NCBI GenBank assembly: GCA_037355855.1
Contig: CM074765.1
Span: forward strand, 682,001-746,000
Direction: 5' to 3'
DNA: 64,000 bases
Source: Pseudo-nitzschia pungens
Taxonomy: Eukaryota > Bacillariophyta > Bacillariophyceae > Bacillariales > Bacillariaceae
Shown: positions 41,101-56,740 of the stretch, in pieces
Position numbering within the stretch: the first letter of the stretch is position 1
Layout: every line of letters begins with the position of its first letter
The notes under the pieces: generated by a model
What the model saw: only the letters and a program-made list of their open reading frames with translations
Database searches by the model: none
Told to the model about the DNA's origin: nothing
Translations under genes and position numbers: made by a program

Positions 41101-43497
41101 GCGTTTTTTCCGCTGAATCATGGCATTTCGACGTTCTTGTTCGTGTTCCCACCATGTCTTGGCGTCGTCCTGGACGTTGAGATTTTCGGAGGGTTCCCAC
41201 GTGTTGCTCGATTCGGGGCATCCCTTCCACTTGATCAGGTACTCCTCCTTTCCGGTGCTCGGATGGATACGCCGATCGCGAAATCCCTCCACCGCCCACC
41301 ACTGGACGTCACTGTTATCGTTATCGTTACTGGATTTGGTCTTGTCGACTCTTGTTTTTTTCTTGGTCTTCGACGGTGTTTTTGTTGCGTTCGCAGTAGC
41401 AGCTGCGTCGCCGCCGCCGCCTCCTGTCAGCGAGCTCTTCCGCTTTTTCTTTTTCTTGTGTTTGCTGCGCCCCGGATTGCGGAGTTCCCACTCCCTCACT
41501 TTCTCCCGGTAGACCTCCATTTCCTTTTCGTAATCGTCCTTGAGCTGATCCTTTGTCTTTTGGGGCACCCTGTTCCAGATTTCACCGAGAATCTTAGAGA
41601 TCTCGGCGGGGCCGCGTTTGGGATTCTCCGCCGTGATCTTGGGACGGAGTTTCGTGGTGTACATCAGATAGGTAGTGGGGGGACGCTTGGGCGGTGGATC
41701 ATCGTCGTCGTCGTCGTCGTTGTTGATAATGCTGTTGTTAATTCTGCTGTTCTTGTTGCTGCTGTAGTTGTTGCCATTGTCGTTGTTGCCATTGGGATTG
41801 CGGTTGCGATCTTTATCGCTTTCATTCCCGTCCCGCTCGGATTTCATGCCGGCAGATGCGGGGGATGGCTTGGATCGGGCCGGAGTATTGATTGCCGCCG
41901 GCTTTTTCGGCGTTCTTTCGCTGTCGGAAGTTGTTGCCACAGCCGCAGCCACTGCCGCCGTTTGTGGCTTCTTGCTTCGGGTGGAAATGATGGTTGTCTT
42001 TGCCACTGACGCTGAAACTACCTTTGTCGCTACCTTTGCCGCTGCCTTTTCCGGAGCGTTGGGTTGCTTTTCCTTGGTGCCGGTGTGATAGCCGGAATTC
42101 CAGGCCTTTTCTTCGTCGCCTCCCCCGATCGATACGATTTTGGCCTGGAACTTCTTGGCTCCAACCATGGACTGGAACCGGTGCTTGTGCTTTGGCGAGA
42201 AGTAGTGATAGTACTTGCGGCCAGCCCGATGCGATTTGCGTCCGTAATAGTTGGTGACTTTTGTCCATCCCTCCCCGATCTCTGGTGCGGGTGCCACTGC
42301 AGAAGCAGCAGCAGTGTCTCCTTCCGTGGTGATGGAATTGTTGTTGGTTCCTGGGCCGGGAGATTTGGGATCGGGGGAATTGTGCTTGCGTTTGTGGTTT
42401 TCATTTTCCGGTTCCGATTGTTTGCTCTTCTTGGCAGAATCGGGAACAGCGGCGGCTTTTCTTTTGGGTCGGGACGATTTCGAAGTGGGCGGTTCCGATG
42501 TCAATGTTGGAGCTGTTGTGGATGCGGACGCGGACGCGGATTTGGATGTTGGTGTTGAGTTTTTGTCAGCAACCTCGTCGTTGGTAATGATGGGCTTGCC
42601 TTTGATGCCAGACCCAGCTTTGACGCCGGAAGTACCTCGTGTTCTGGCAGAAGCACGAGCAGGAGCAGGAATAGAGGGTTTTGATTCGGAATCGTCGAGC
42701 TTTTTGTCTGGATCATCAGCGTTGGGTATCTGCTCGAGTTGGTTCGCTTTCGTTTTCGTTTTCGTTTTCGCTTTCGCTTTCGCGGCGGTTGTCGAATCAT
42801 CGTGTGGTTCTGCTTTTGTTTCTTTTTGTTTTCGTTCTGGTGGTGATCCTGCCTTGGATGCTCCGGCCTCTTTGATTTCCACCAGTTGTTCCGAAACTGA
42901 TGGATCTACAGAAGCTGGAGCAGAAACAGAAGCGGAAGCAGGAGCGGAGGCAGAAGCTGGAGAGGAGGCGGAAGCGGAGGCAGAAGCTGTGGCTGCTGCT
43001 GCTGATGTGGCTGTTACTTTCTCTGACACGGATTCGGATTCGTCGTTCCCGTTCTTTGGATCATCGGCGATTGGCGTTGGCTCGATTTTCGGTTTCGTTT
43101 TCTTTTTCGATTTCTTTGTCGGGTTTGACTTTGTTTCCCTTTTCGCAGATGGATTCGAAACATCGAAAAGTTCTGGTTTCCGTTCTCGCTTTCGTTCGTC
43201 TTTGGATGCTCCGGAGCCTTTGGTTTCCGCAGTTTCTTCCTCTACGGATGCTTCGCCAGTATCATTGGCATCGCCACTGGGGGCCGTTGTTGCGTCGACG
43301 TCCGTGACTTGCAAATCCTTCGTCTCTCTTTCTGTTTCTGTATCTTTATTCGCATCCGCATCCGCATCTGGATCAGCAGCGGGTTTGAGTGCCTTTGCGG
43401 GTTTATCGACTGAAGCATCTTTCGTCATTGGATTGCCCATGACTGACGGAATGAATGAATCCGTTGAAAAAGTGAAAGCGAACCGAACTGAACCCAA
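38173..43497 (-). CDS. Multidomain chromatin protein: MBD-like, HMG box, chromodomain, JmjC-like, Tudor-like
   Basis: The intact 1,774-residue frame has no introns. Residues 1-400 are low-complexity Ala/Ser/Lys/Glu with nuclear-localisation-like runs. About 409-455 (GEGWTKVTNYYGRKSHRAG, then YYHYFSPKHKHRF) resembles an MBD/TAM domain. About 599-680 is an HMG box (PKRPPTTYLMYTTKLRPK..., EIWNRVPQKTKDQLKDDYEK). About 729-800 is a chromodomain (VQWWAVEGFRDRR, YLIKWKGCPESSNTWEPSENL). About 936 (TPVVLTDHVGWANFARRWL) is like the start of an FIH-type JmjC fold, followed by a low-complexity insert. The fold continues at about 1215-1380 with iron-site candidates RIHRDNGG and HGTYHQCRN. About 1567-1686 has a Tudor-like pair (VGDQIDVLIEGRKCPARV, GKLLVCHMGKDEYRGVV). 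It is probably a nuclear reader and possible demethylase or hydroxylase; activity is inferred only. Confidence 0.85.
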   Translation of the reverse strand: MGSVRFAFTFSTDSFIPSVMGNPMTKDASVDKPAKALKPAADPDADADANKDTETERETKDLQVTDVDATTAPSGDANDTGEASVEEETAETKGSGASKDERKRERKPELFDVSNPSAKRETKSNPTKKSKKKTKPKIEPTPIADDPKNGNDESESVSEKVTATSAAAATASASASASSPASASAPASASVSAPASVDPSVSEQLVEIKEAGASKAGSPPERKQKETKAEPHDDSTTAAKAKAKTKTKTKANQLEQIPNADDPDKKLDDSESKPSIPAPARASARTRGTSGVKAGSGIKGKPIITNDEVADKNSTPTSKSASASASTTAPTLTSEPPTSKSSRPKRKAAAVPDSAKKSKQSEPENENHKRKHNSPDPKSPGPGTNNNSITTEGDTAAASAVAPAPEIGEGWTKVTNYYGRKSHRAGRKYYHYFSPKHKHRFQSMVGAKKFQAKIVSIGGGDEEKAWNSGYHTGTKEKQPNAPEKAAAKVATKVVSASVAKTTIISTRSKKPQTAAVAAAVATTSDSERTPKKPAAINTPARSKPSPASAGMKSERDGNESDKDRNRNPNGNNDNGNNYSSNKNSRINNSIINNDDDDDDDPPPKRPPTTYLMYTTKLRPKITAENPKRGPAEISKILGEIWNRVPQKTKDQLKDDYEKEMEVYREKVREWELRNPGRSKHKKKKKRKSSLTGGGGGDAAATANATKTPSKTKKKTRVDKTKSSNDNDNSDVQWWAVEGFRDRRIHPSTGKEEYLIKWKGCPESSNTWEPSENLNVQDDAKTWWEHEQERRNAMIQRKKRIDDSMKRLGLLEDNINTTDKNNTNRLLSSSEDENDESNSVEKVTLTAQAGTSRSRRTPSRACIESQTEQAAAKTNTVCRRGQAPADGATSVRHTVLVEDDTWNWDDSSQVRERSVQRISVHDSNARDLVTEARIQGTPVVLTDHVGWANFARRWLRRRRPAEDACQDEESPQSAAVAAAAVAGGGQTSTNCGTSSGRQAAVKAENALVEVSSSHSSNATTGESNQAQTAQKSGLSTAGHAVVEVANDSNATQREKNQTESSKEGSPSTNADVARKVSKESNPPRNGDPDANGANGANGAQSKDGEKADLNVGRTAIEKGDVKDGTNLDGANKKPSQRQGNSPIKESDNLLDLSDPSWYLDTEAMSEDIGDEEVPVVKKNYNESKPISGNILASKFLEVGWNVKKKSSPRKKQKSLLYLHQWQFPLSVEACKKLCHQSNPLPNNILGEDLLKYWLDMVKLDSPLQYLFMGKADTMSRIHRDNGGLAISIAPITGEKECVLVHRDDGHACLYHNQAGLDSGDIDLNAYPLLPHARIWKTTIKPGEILLMPHGTYHQCRNVTPCLSYSRFHLDGVNLRAFLHSMMDGDAPELHQDEVIWNATRELIDVVDISTDEKRKVDSKLYKAVDALRALRNIAKEVTRKLQIRETVKGALPSIPVVSSTVKIDGDAEIWQSLVDDVDVCLHEFRYRFNKKIPSFKRRRSIGKKILALPAMPFRGKAKPSKEELYQGRNEPVVAFECPSDRSFLSLPKVTADFTPEERKALDESIASIAVGDQIDVLIEGRKCPARVTEVYANARAACMSFEDLPSLYNDFVLLDHLRISSVTGSCLMEPQPEDIKPGKLLVCHMGKDEYRGVVQFLKTGSMFKTKLDFGNGHTIDKLVDAESVLSVTPSSKRPIEHKPGSNSGSRRKIRKVEDRTAKEVTGLKSTSQSEGGQKCKEKEHIVQGGDGREKDKKETSASQINEGREALEILENSVS

Positions 43498-45028
43498 CTA
43501 ATCCGATGAATGGATGGGTAGATTTTTTTGTCTTGCAGAGAGAATGAATGAATCGCTTTACCGCTCTATTTTTGTTGGGTTTGGGTGAGTCGGATGTAAG
43601 TGACACCAAGAACTGTGCTGGTATGGTAGATCTAACTTTCAAGACGGTAGGTACGTGTGCTCGTACCACACAGCAATTTTCAAGCTCTACAATGCGTGGA
43701 GGGGAATGAATCAAGTTCCTTTGGCTTGATTGGAAGACATAGGATGTGCTTCTGGGACCGGCAATTTATGTGTGGTATGATGTAAAGTTAACGCTGTTGC
43801 GATGGTTGCAAATTGCAAATTGCGATCCAACTCGTAAATATGGGTAAACCTTTTGTTATTACCATGAATTTTGATGCGCTTCGACACCGCCCGCGCCGCC
43901 CTCGTGCCGTAGCATACTCAATACGTAGTAAGGTTACGAGTACCTAACAAAATGAGTGATGCAGAAGATACTACGAGTGCCGAGTGCGGCGCGCCGTCGT
44001 AAGTCTAGAACATGAAAAGAAAGCACGAATTATGTAAGTTAACGTAAGGTTACCGGTAAACCTTACAGTAATAAAATAACGAAATCACTACAAGCTCAGC
44101 GCGATTTGAGCCATGATCCATGCCCTATCCCCTTGTCGTACTAGTACAAGCGTACGGTAGTAGTAGTAGTTGAGAAATGTCTTCATGTTACTACTAGTAC
44201 CGTAAGGCTTACTTCTAGTAATCTTAGTGTCGTTGATCATCTCAATCCAGTTAAAATTTTGTGCATGTTCGAAGTCTTGTAAGACTAGTACTACGTGCAG
44301 TTACTGCTTACTAGTACTATCAATAGCAGCGTCAAAAAAACATCACGACTCTCGGCGTCGTCCTCTGTAGCCTCCTGTCTCGTCATTTTCCAGCAATCTA
44401 ATGCTGTGTGCTGCTGTCCTTGGTGTTCGGACTACCACTACTACTAGTATTGCTACCAGCAACACCAATTTCTTATTAATTTACTAGTAGTGCCGCCGAC
44501 AGGCGAATCACTTTGCATGACTACTAGTAGTACTAGTACTAGTACTATTACTGGTATTACTAGTACTAGTACTACTACTAGTACTAGTATTTGATTGCAT
44601 TCAGTTCAGTAACATCTGATTTTCATTTTGGTGATTCGAGTTCAATAATATCTGGTTGGCATGTTGGTGATTCTTTTTCCCTTACATGCAACAATAAGAT
44701 TGCTCCATAAGATTGCTTCATAAGCAATTGAGAGCGGTAGTATCTTCTAGTTGTAGTTATGCAGTAACAATTGATAAGTCAAATAAGAAACATCATGGCA
44801 CGGTCATGATGCAATGCAATCTAGAATCATGTCAGAAATGAGATGAGCTATTATAACATTAGTTATGAATGTATGTACGCAACGCGAGAAATCATGTTTT
44901 GCGTGTCCTCCACAGACCACCACTTTGATGTCACGACTAGGGTTGACCCTTCTAAATCTACTACCACAGCTCCCCAGCTCGATGACGCAGTACGTACTGT
45001 ACATTTTGATAATATTATAATCATACCA
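43498..45028. other. Intergenic with ACTAGT and GTAAGGTTACC repeats
   Basis: No gene is supported. GTTAACGTAAGGTTACCGGTAAACCTTAC near 44038-44066 is an imperfect dyad. (TACTAG)n microsatellite-like sequence lies at 44520-44592. TAGTAC words are frequent from 44150 onward. Confidence 0.55.
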
Positions 45029-46952
45029 TTACCACGAACTCCGTGATTTTGTCCCCAACACTTGCAGCTGGGGATGGGACGAAGATTTTCCAACGTCGGA
45101 CGATGACGAACGAATGCCGGTTTGTTCCGAATGTTTTTTCTTCTTCTTGTGGAAGAGGGAATTTGCCGATACCTTCCACCACTTTTTCGACGTATTGTCA
45201 GTCGATGACGTCGATTTGCTGGTTTTGGTGTCCTGGCGGGAAACAATATCGAAATCCACGTAGGAATTTGTCGATACCTTCCACCACTTTTTCGACGTAC
45301 TGTCGATCGCTGACGTCGATTTGCTCGTTCTGGTGTCCTGGTTGGAAACAATGTCGAAATCCACGTTGGAGTCTTTGGGTGGCGTCTTCGTTGGATTTAG
45401 CGACCTAGCAGTAGCGGAAGCGGCAGTCGTGGGTGGAACAAACATATTGCGATTAGAGGACAGGTTCAGGTTTTCGTTTTCGTCATCGGTCTCGATGACG
45501 TTGTCGTCCTCGGGGGGCTCTTCGATATTATCTTCTTGCTGCGTACACGCGGATTTGATGCTGAGGTCGTGTCCAACCGACTTGGAACGCTTTCCTTTCT
45601 TTTTGTGTTTGTCTCGCTTCTTTTTCTGTTTCTCGTCGGTGTCCTTGGCATGCTTTGGCTCTGGCTGTTGTTGCAGCGATACTATCGGAACCTTGTCTTC
45701 CCCACTGGCGTCGACGCTTGTCGGATTCTCTTTGAAGCTGTTCGTACGAAACAAGGACTGCCCCTGGTTCGTTGTTTCGGAGCCCTGTGTTTTTCCAGGT
45801 AGTGGATGGGTGTGCCTCCTGCCTCCCCGTCTTGTGGATGACGACTTTTTGGAACTCCGTCCGCTACTACCGTTGGACTTGTGGGATGCACTGCTGTTTT
45901 TCATGTTGTCGAGTTTGTTCTCGTTGGTTGGGCTCCCCGAGTGGGGTTCTGCTCCTTCTTGGTGCTTTTTGGCTTTCTCTTCGGCTGCCTGTTGTTCTTG
46001 TAACCGAGCTTGTGATACCACCAAAATGCTGTCTTTGTTTGTAAACGAAACATTGTTCTCTCTGTTCTCTTCTTTTTGTATTATCGGCACCGACTTGGCT
46101 GTTTTCAATTCTTCACCGGTCTCGGCATGGCTCGCGTTGGCCTCCTTTTTCGAAGCCTTCTTTTCTTTCCGGCCGGTAATCTTACTGCCGGAAGACTTCT
46201 TTTTCTTTTTCTTCTTGCGCTCCAATTTTTTGCCGTTCTTGTCGTATTTGTATTTTTTCTTCCCGCTGCCTACGCTGCCGTTGCTGCTCTTGGTCTTGGT
46301 TTTGTGTATGCGTCGTTGTTTGTGTTTCTCCTTGATATTTCTTAGGGCTCTAGGGAGGGACACCACCGACACCAGATCGTCCTGTTTCCGGAATTCTCTG
46401 TGGTCGATGATCAATTGGTTGTCTCCGAGGGGCGACGATCGGATTTCCGGCGGAATGGTGAGATGGGATACCAGGTCCGTGTCGTTTTCAAAGACCATGA
46501 ATTCGTTCTTGGCTTGGATTTCGATGAGCGAGGCGGCGAACCGCTTGTAATCGTTCTTGCGATTGTAGTGGTCCTCGGCCGATAATTCATTGATCTTTGT
46601 GTTCCAATCCTTGCTTGCGGGGGCCATCCTCCCCGCGACAACTTGGGGCGCATTCGGCGATAATCGTTGGGGCGCCGGGGGTTGTGACGACGAACTCACG
46701 TGGGTGATAGCTTTCGCATGCAGTTGCGCCGGCACCCTTGCCGTTGCTGCTGCTGTTGTATTCCACATTGTTCTTGTGGGTTGCCGTCTTTTCACCCGAT
46801 GACGACACAGTCTCACCCCCGGTGCGGCTTGTGCCCGAGGACGTACTCTTTTCTCTCGAGATGGCTTCTTCTGCCACCGTTGGCAGGACGCCCTTTTGGA
46901 GGAGATTCGGTGGCTGGAAGGATCCTTCCTTGTGGAGAGTATAGATGTTCAT
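45029..46952 (-). CDS. Basic low-complexity protein, unknown (one +1 frameshift)
   Basis: ATG 46952 (MNIYTLHKEGSFQPPNLLQKG) opens one frame; the main frame runs from about 46740 to 45029. Removing one base near 46740 joins them into 640 residues, an exact codon multiple. A conserved-looking block (MAPASKDWNTKINELSAEDHY, FAASLIEIQAKNEFMVFEND) spans about residues 105-180. Long Lys/Ser-rich disordered sequence follows ([22 protein letters not shown]). The C-terminus has a tandem duplication of about 35 residues containing VDFDIVS...DTxTSKSTS and SKKWWKVS. I do not recognise the family. Composition suggests a nuclear or nucleolar protein, which is inference. Confidence 0.7.
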
Positions 46953-49001
46953 TTCAGCGTATAAATGAACGGTTATTGTATTGCCTCTGGTGTGTTGTGT
47001 CTCTCTTGGCGGGAGGATGATGATGATTCGTGAGACACTTTCGTTGCGACGGAGAGGGTTTGTAGGTTGTTCAGCAGAAATATATATTACTTCGTATTAA
47101 TATTGTTGACGAGAGAGGCACACCAAAAGCAAAAACAATATATTGCCACGTACCGGTCGTGCAAGAGACTACTGAGTTCTTGTAACCCTTCCAGTATTAT
47201 TATTGCTTAGTTGCGTATTATTATTAGCTTCGGATGAGCAGATACCATAAGGATTACCGTAGACAAGGTCTTCGGCGGACTACTCGTAATATTGATTGAA
47301 AGGCGCCCGGGCGGTGTCTTCGTACGGAACCATACGCTGGTGTTTCTATAAAGAAGTAGGTTGCTGTTACAGTATGTATTCTTTTGGGCACTGTCAAGTG
47401 AAATACACAACACAATCAACTAGTGCATAAAAATAAAACTTGAAGTAAGAACAGCATCATCCATGACCGCGACCGCAAACTGCGACCAATAATATACGTG
47501 ATAGATTCTGTCTCGAACTTTTTGACATATCCCACGCCATCGAGTCGTGGTAGGCAAACGAAAAACTCCGCACAACTCCGTTCACTACTTGCACCATTAC
47601 TTTCAAGCGTGTATCTTCGTGAGGGAATTTTCCTAAAATTCTTGGGCTATTGATGTCGCCAAAATACGACCATGTCATTTTTCATAGTGTAGAGTCTGAT
47701 TTTTGTCGCGATAAAATTGTGACCAAATTTGGTTGGGATCGGGGTGAAACTCACCAAAAATTTGTCGATTGCGACCATAGGTCGCCGAGGAATGTCTGAG
47801 AAATGCCAGAGGTCGACGAAATGCCGTCCAGGAATCCGAACCTATGTTCCATGTTCAAAGTTTTGGTTGCCGCTGCGTGACGTGCAGGTAACAGGGGTAC
47901 GTATTTACTTCATTTTAAACTTTTGGAAAACTGTTCGAAAACGATGGCAGGCGAAGGATATTGGGATTCGACCGAGTAATACTGTGGCTAGTAGTGGCGG
48001 TAAGATAAATCCAATCATATTGTCCATATCTTGCTTTAATGACTATGTGTATGTGTATCTGCGTCAGTACTTGCACCCGCGGGAGCGCAAAGTGTCAATA
48101 GCATATATCTTTGAATTCTGTTGCAGGACTAGTTCGGATTTTCGATGGAGTTGGGTTTTGTTTCGTTTTGTTTCGTTTTGTTTCGTTTTGTTTCGTTTTG
48201 TTCTGTTTTGTTTCGTTTTGCTCTGTTTCGTTTCGTTTTGCTCTGTTTGTTGTGATTTGGAACTCTCGGCGGCTCGGGCCGAAGCGTCCCTAGATGGAGG
48301 GAGCACAGAATTCGTTTGAATTTTTGTTTGTTTGTTCGATCGTTCCTTCGTTCCGCAGAGTCTTCAAACCCGAGAACTAACCCAGGCCGAATTATTCATT
48401 CCGCTCTATTGTTCTGTTCTGTTCTGTTTTATCCTGTTGGACTCGACGACAACTGAACGAAAGGAAATAAAACGAAGAGATATTCCTAAATCGATTGGGC
48501 TCACACGTTCGCTTTCCTAATCGATTGAATACGGTTTCGTAGAACCAAATCTTAGCGCTGATGATCGGCATTCTCTTCGTCTCCTCTGCTCTCCTCTTCT
48601 CTTTTCTTCGTCATCGAACCAAGGACCGCCCATCCCATGCATGTTTCAGAGCATGAACAAAAATCCTTGCGTGTTCTTCTGGCGTGTTTGTTGTGTTGCG
48701 TTGGTGTTTGTTGGATGCGACGGCAACGTTAGTAGGAAGCAAAACGAAACGGAAATGACAGCACTCCTTTCAAGAACAAAACTACACTTGCAGCGCGTCC
48801 GTTCGCAAGGATTGATTCCTTCGGCATTCGGCATCGATTCCTTCGTTTCCGTTCGACGAAAGCAAATCTGTCCAAAACTTATTCGTAGACTTTCTCTTCT
48901 TCATCGAACACATAATCGTCGTCATTGTCATCGAAGTCATCTCTGTAATCATCAAGTCGTCGTCGTCATCGTCGTCATCGTCGTCGTCGTCATCGTCTTC
49001 G
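46953..49001. other. Intergenic, includes TTTCG/TTTTG pentanucleotide array
   Basis: No convincing gene is seen in 2 kb. A (GTTTC/GTTTT)n array occupies about 48163-48245. TTCTGTTCTGTTCTG lies near 48412. The stretch 47640-47830 contains partly complementary segments (TTTGTCGCGATAAAATT and ATTTGTCGATTGCGACC) that may be the remains of a mobile element. (GTC)n lies at 48958-49000. Confidence 0.5.
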
Positions 49002-50766
49002 TCATTCATCGTGGTCGTCCCGGTCCCCCAGACGAAACAATCGGTCCGGATCTCCGAGGGCCATCTCCTTCCGGGTCGGCCGCATGATCATGGTCGGGGC
49101 GTCGTCGTACCTCCAGAATTCGTTGGCCATGGTGACCCGTCCCGGCGACGAGATCGTCTCGACGCCGTGCAGGGACTCGCTCCGAAAGACCACCGCCGAC
49201 AACCGCTGGGGTTTGAGAGAAATCTTGGTCTGGATGGCGTCGGACAGATTACCGTCGTCGTCATCGTCATCGTCGTCCTCGTCCTCGTCCCTCTCTACCC
49301 AGTTGGGAAAGATGGTAAACTCCCCGCCCTCGTAATCTCTCGGATCCGACAGGGAGACCAGAACGGTGTATTCCGAACCCTCGTCCTCGTGGTACCCCAG
49401 ATTGCGAAATCGATCGTACGACAGGTGCTCCGCGGTGCGGATCCCGCAATCGCGCCGCGGATCGGGGTACAGCCGCGTCGAGTACCTGCTGCGTTTGCCG
49501 TTTGGAATTTCGACGGCGTTTGGGTTCGCGTCGTCGTACATTGTTCCCGTCAACGTCGTTGTCGTTATAGTCGTTATAGTCGTCGTCGCCGCCACCGACA
49601 TCGACGGGCCGGACCGCGTTCTCGCCGTCCGCGCTCCCGCTTCCGCCGAGGCTTCCCCACCCCCCGGCCTCCCACACCATGCCCGCCACGGTCCGGAGCT
49701 GCGCCGCCACCCCCGGAACCAGGAGCTGCAGGAATCCGGCCAGAAAGACCACGTCGTTCCCGCCCCCCTCCGAGGTCCACGCGAATTTCCGGCGCTCCAG
49801 CACGTCCGGGACGTGCTCCCCCAGGCACGCCGAGAGCCGCGAGACGGCGTTCGCTTCCTCTTCCGACAGGGCATTCTCCACGAGGCCCATGAAAACGCTC
49901 GTGTCCGTTTTGTTCTCGCCGTAGATGCGATCCCTGCGGTACAGCCTCGCAATCTTGGGAGCGAGGAGGCGGGAATTCTCCGAGGGGATTTCGGAATTGA
50001 GGTCGCGCCGCCGACGCTGCCGGTCGCGCCGCCGACGCTGCAGCTGCGTCTGCAGAACGTTGTCGTGCCGGTCGTCTCTCGTCGTTTTCGCATCCTCGTC
50101 CATGCACTCGGCGAGTTTCCGGAGCAGGGGACGGTCCATCACCGGGAGCGAGTCGTACTCGCGGTGGCTTTCGTTGTCGTTGTCATTATCGCTGTCTTCA
50201 TCGCTGTCGCTGTCGTTATCACTATCACTATCACTATCATTGTCGGTGTCTCCGCTGTTCTTGTCGCTATTGCGTTTGCTTTTGCGTTCGCTCGTTCCCT
50301 CCTTGTCGTAGTAGCAACCGTAAAACTTGCCCTTTTTGTTGAGGCAGCTGTGAAAGTCGTAAACCGACGAAAGATATTGGTGGTTCCCGGCCACCAGTCG
50401 TTCGGGGTCGGGCCGGTACCCCAGCGCCTCCGCGCATCGGTTTCGGACGCTTTCCTCGCCGCCGCTCTCGGTCTCGGTGCGCCACGTCGGCCGGCGGCGG
50501 CACCACTCCACGCTCGGAGACTCGTAGAGGACGCTCTCCCGGGTCTCGGGGACGCTGGCATCGACATCGACAGAAACATCGACATCGGCGTTGGAGCAGG
50601 TGCCCTCGGCGCTCCCGCACTCTGCCGCGGTTTCGTTTTCGTTTTCATTGCCATATCCGGCATCTGCAGCCTCGGCTCTAGCCAACACCGCGACACCGAC
50701 AGCCACAGCCACGCCAACGCCGAGACCGAGCGGCAGAAGAATTATCGCCCCGAAACGTTTCCTCAT
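49002..50766 (-). CDS. Prolyl-4-hydroxylase-like 2OG-Fe(II) oxygenase (one +1 frameshift)
   Basis: Oxidises peptidyl or other substrates using iron and 2-oxoglutarate. ATG 50766 gives MRKRFGAIILLPLGLGVGVAVA, a signal peptide or anchor. Acidic low-complexity and Arg-rich segments follow. A helical domain (TSVFMGLVENALSEEEANAV) precedes the frame change near 49540. The second frame carries the catalytic core: YHEDEGSEYTVLVSL with the HxD metal pair, YEGGEFTIFPNW, and LHGVETISSPGRVTMANEFW with the distal His and the Arg that binds 2-oxoglutarate. Removing one base near 49540 gives 587 residues, an exact multiple. The catalytic residues are all present. It probably acts in the secretory pathway, in line with the neighbouring glycosylation genes, but the substrate is unknown. 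Confidence 0.83.
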
Positions 50767-52330
50767 GTCGTATTGTTTGTTGTTTCTTGTGCTGTGCTAT
50801 ACCGGACTTGCGTGGTGATGGTGTCTCGCCTCGTCTGGTCTGGTCTGGTCTGGTCTCGTGTTCCGTTTGTTCTATCGGATAACTAATGACTATCGTGCTA
50901 CGGTATTGTTTCCAAGGGAACCAAGCAAGGAGACCCAGCCCGAACCGAATTCCAAAAGCGGTGTTAGGGAATGATCCGGTAATTAGGTCATAGATTTTGT
51001 TCGGTAGGCCGGGCTACGAGAGCGAGCGCGGGTTTTTGTGTGCCGGGATTCTTGGAATGCGATGGGATTCCGGTAATAGTGTATTCATTCATTCATTCAT
51101 AGAGCACGTGCGACGTTGACGACAATGATGATGGGCGGTGATGATGGAATGCCCACACTCTGGAAAGAATACTCCGAGAGACGTTCAACGTTGCGAGAGA
51201 AAGTCAAACGAGAATGGAGAACCTTTTTGAGAGAGATACCGGTAAGTTACGGTACGTACGTAAGTACGAAGTATTAACCTTACGAAGTAGTATTAGTATT
51301 AATTAACATACGAGTAATCTTACGAAGTAGTAATAGTATAGTATTACTACGTAACTAACATACCACTAGTAATTAAAATCTTACCCGTAAACCTTACGTG
51401 TACCGTAACCTTACCGGTATATTACTTCGCAGTGGGGAATTTTGGAGGGGCGGCGACACCGTCTGGCCGGTTCACGTTGCGCCAAACGAGGCGCGCTCGA
51501 TTGGGATCGGTGGGGATGAGCTACCGATAAGTAAACCTTAGGTGCTCCAACAAGTAAGGCTTGTTCGTAGTAGTAGTTCGTAAGAAGTACTCGTACTTTC
51601 TTAGTAAGGTTTTACGATTGCGTGTACAGTAATCTTAGTCCGCAACGAGATTGAGATGATTCCTTCCTTCCTTCCTTCCTTCATATTTTTTATTCGATCC
51701 GGAGGCGTCATTGTTAGCGCGCCAAAACCAAACAAGGCGGAGCTCTCTCTCTCAAAAAATCTCCCAAAAAAAAATAGTAGTAATCAGAAAGTCCATCTCT
51801 TCGCGCTCGGAAGCTTTCCTACGGTGTTGTCCCGTACGAGTGCGGTACATATCACAACTACGAGAGTGCAATCGGTTCCTCCCATGTTACGGTTCATGAT
51901 TCCCCACCAATTGACAATATTGTTTGCATACCATACCATACCTCTCTCACATTTGGGCAACGGCATCCGACCGACTCGCTCATTCCATTCAGGTGCCATT
52001 CAGTGCCCACTCCATTCATCAAATTCCATCCATCAACAAGAACGCAACTGTGCAGTAAGGTTTACCTTACCCTACCTACCCACCTACCTACTTCTATTGA
52101 TTGCTTTCGCATTTATTTTCTCACCGAGAAGAAGAACGATCCGATTGTTTCGGTTCCGGGTTTGCTTTCGAGCGTCATTCAATTCAACCCCATCTGCTCG
52201 ATTGTTTCGCATTGCTTCTAGCATTGGAACCCGCGTTTCGGAATTGCCATCCGTACAATACACCGCGCCGCACCAACAGCACGAGACTCCAATAAAGCAC
52301 GGCACCGACCGTTCGAAACACAACGAAAGG
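50767..52330. other. Divergent intergenic region with GTAAG/CTTAC lexicon
   Basis: No gene is seen. (TCTGG)n lies at 50835-50855, in the 5' flank of the oxygenase gene. ATTCATTCATTCATTC lies near 51083-51100. The stretch 51235-51620 is a dense array of CGGTAAGTTACGGTACGTACG, ACTTCGTAAG and TACTCGTAC words. (TTCC)n lies at 51661-51682. It should hold promoters for the oxygenase and MCM6 genes. Confidence 0.55.

Positions 52331-56740
<4,410 letters not shown>

Noticed and set aside
47640..47830. Mobile element with inverted TTTGTCGCGAT and GATTGCGACC segments
   Set aside because: Similarity is short and imperfect and no target duplication was found.
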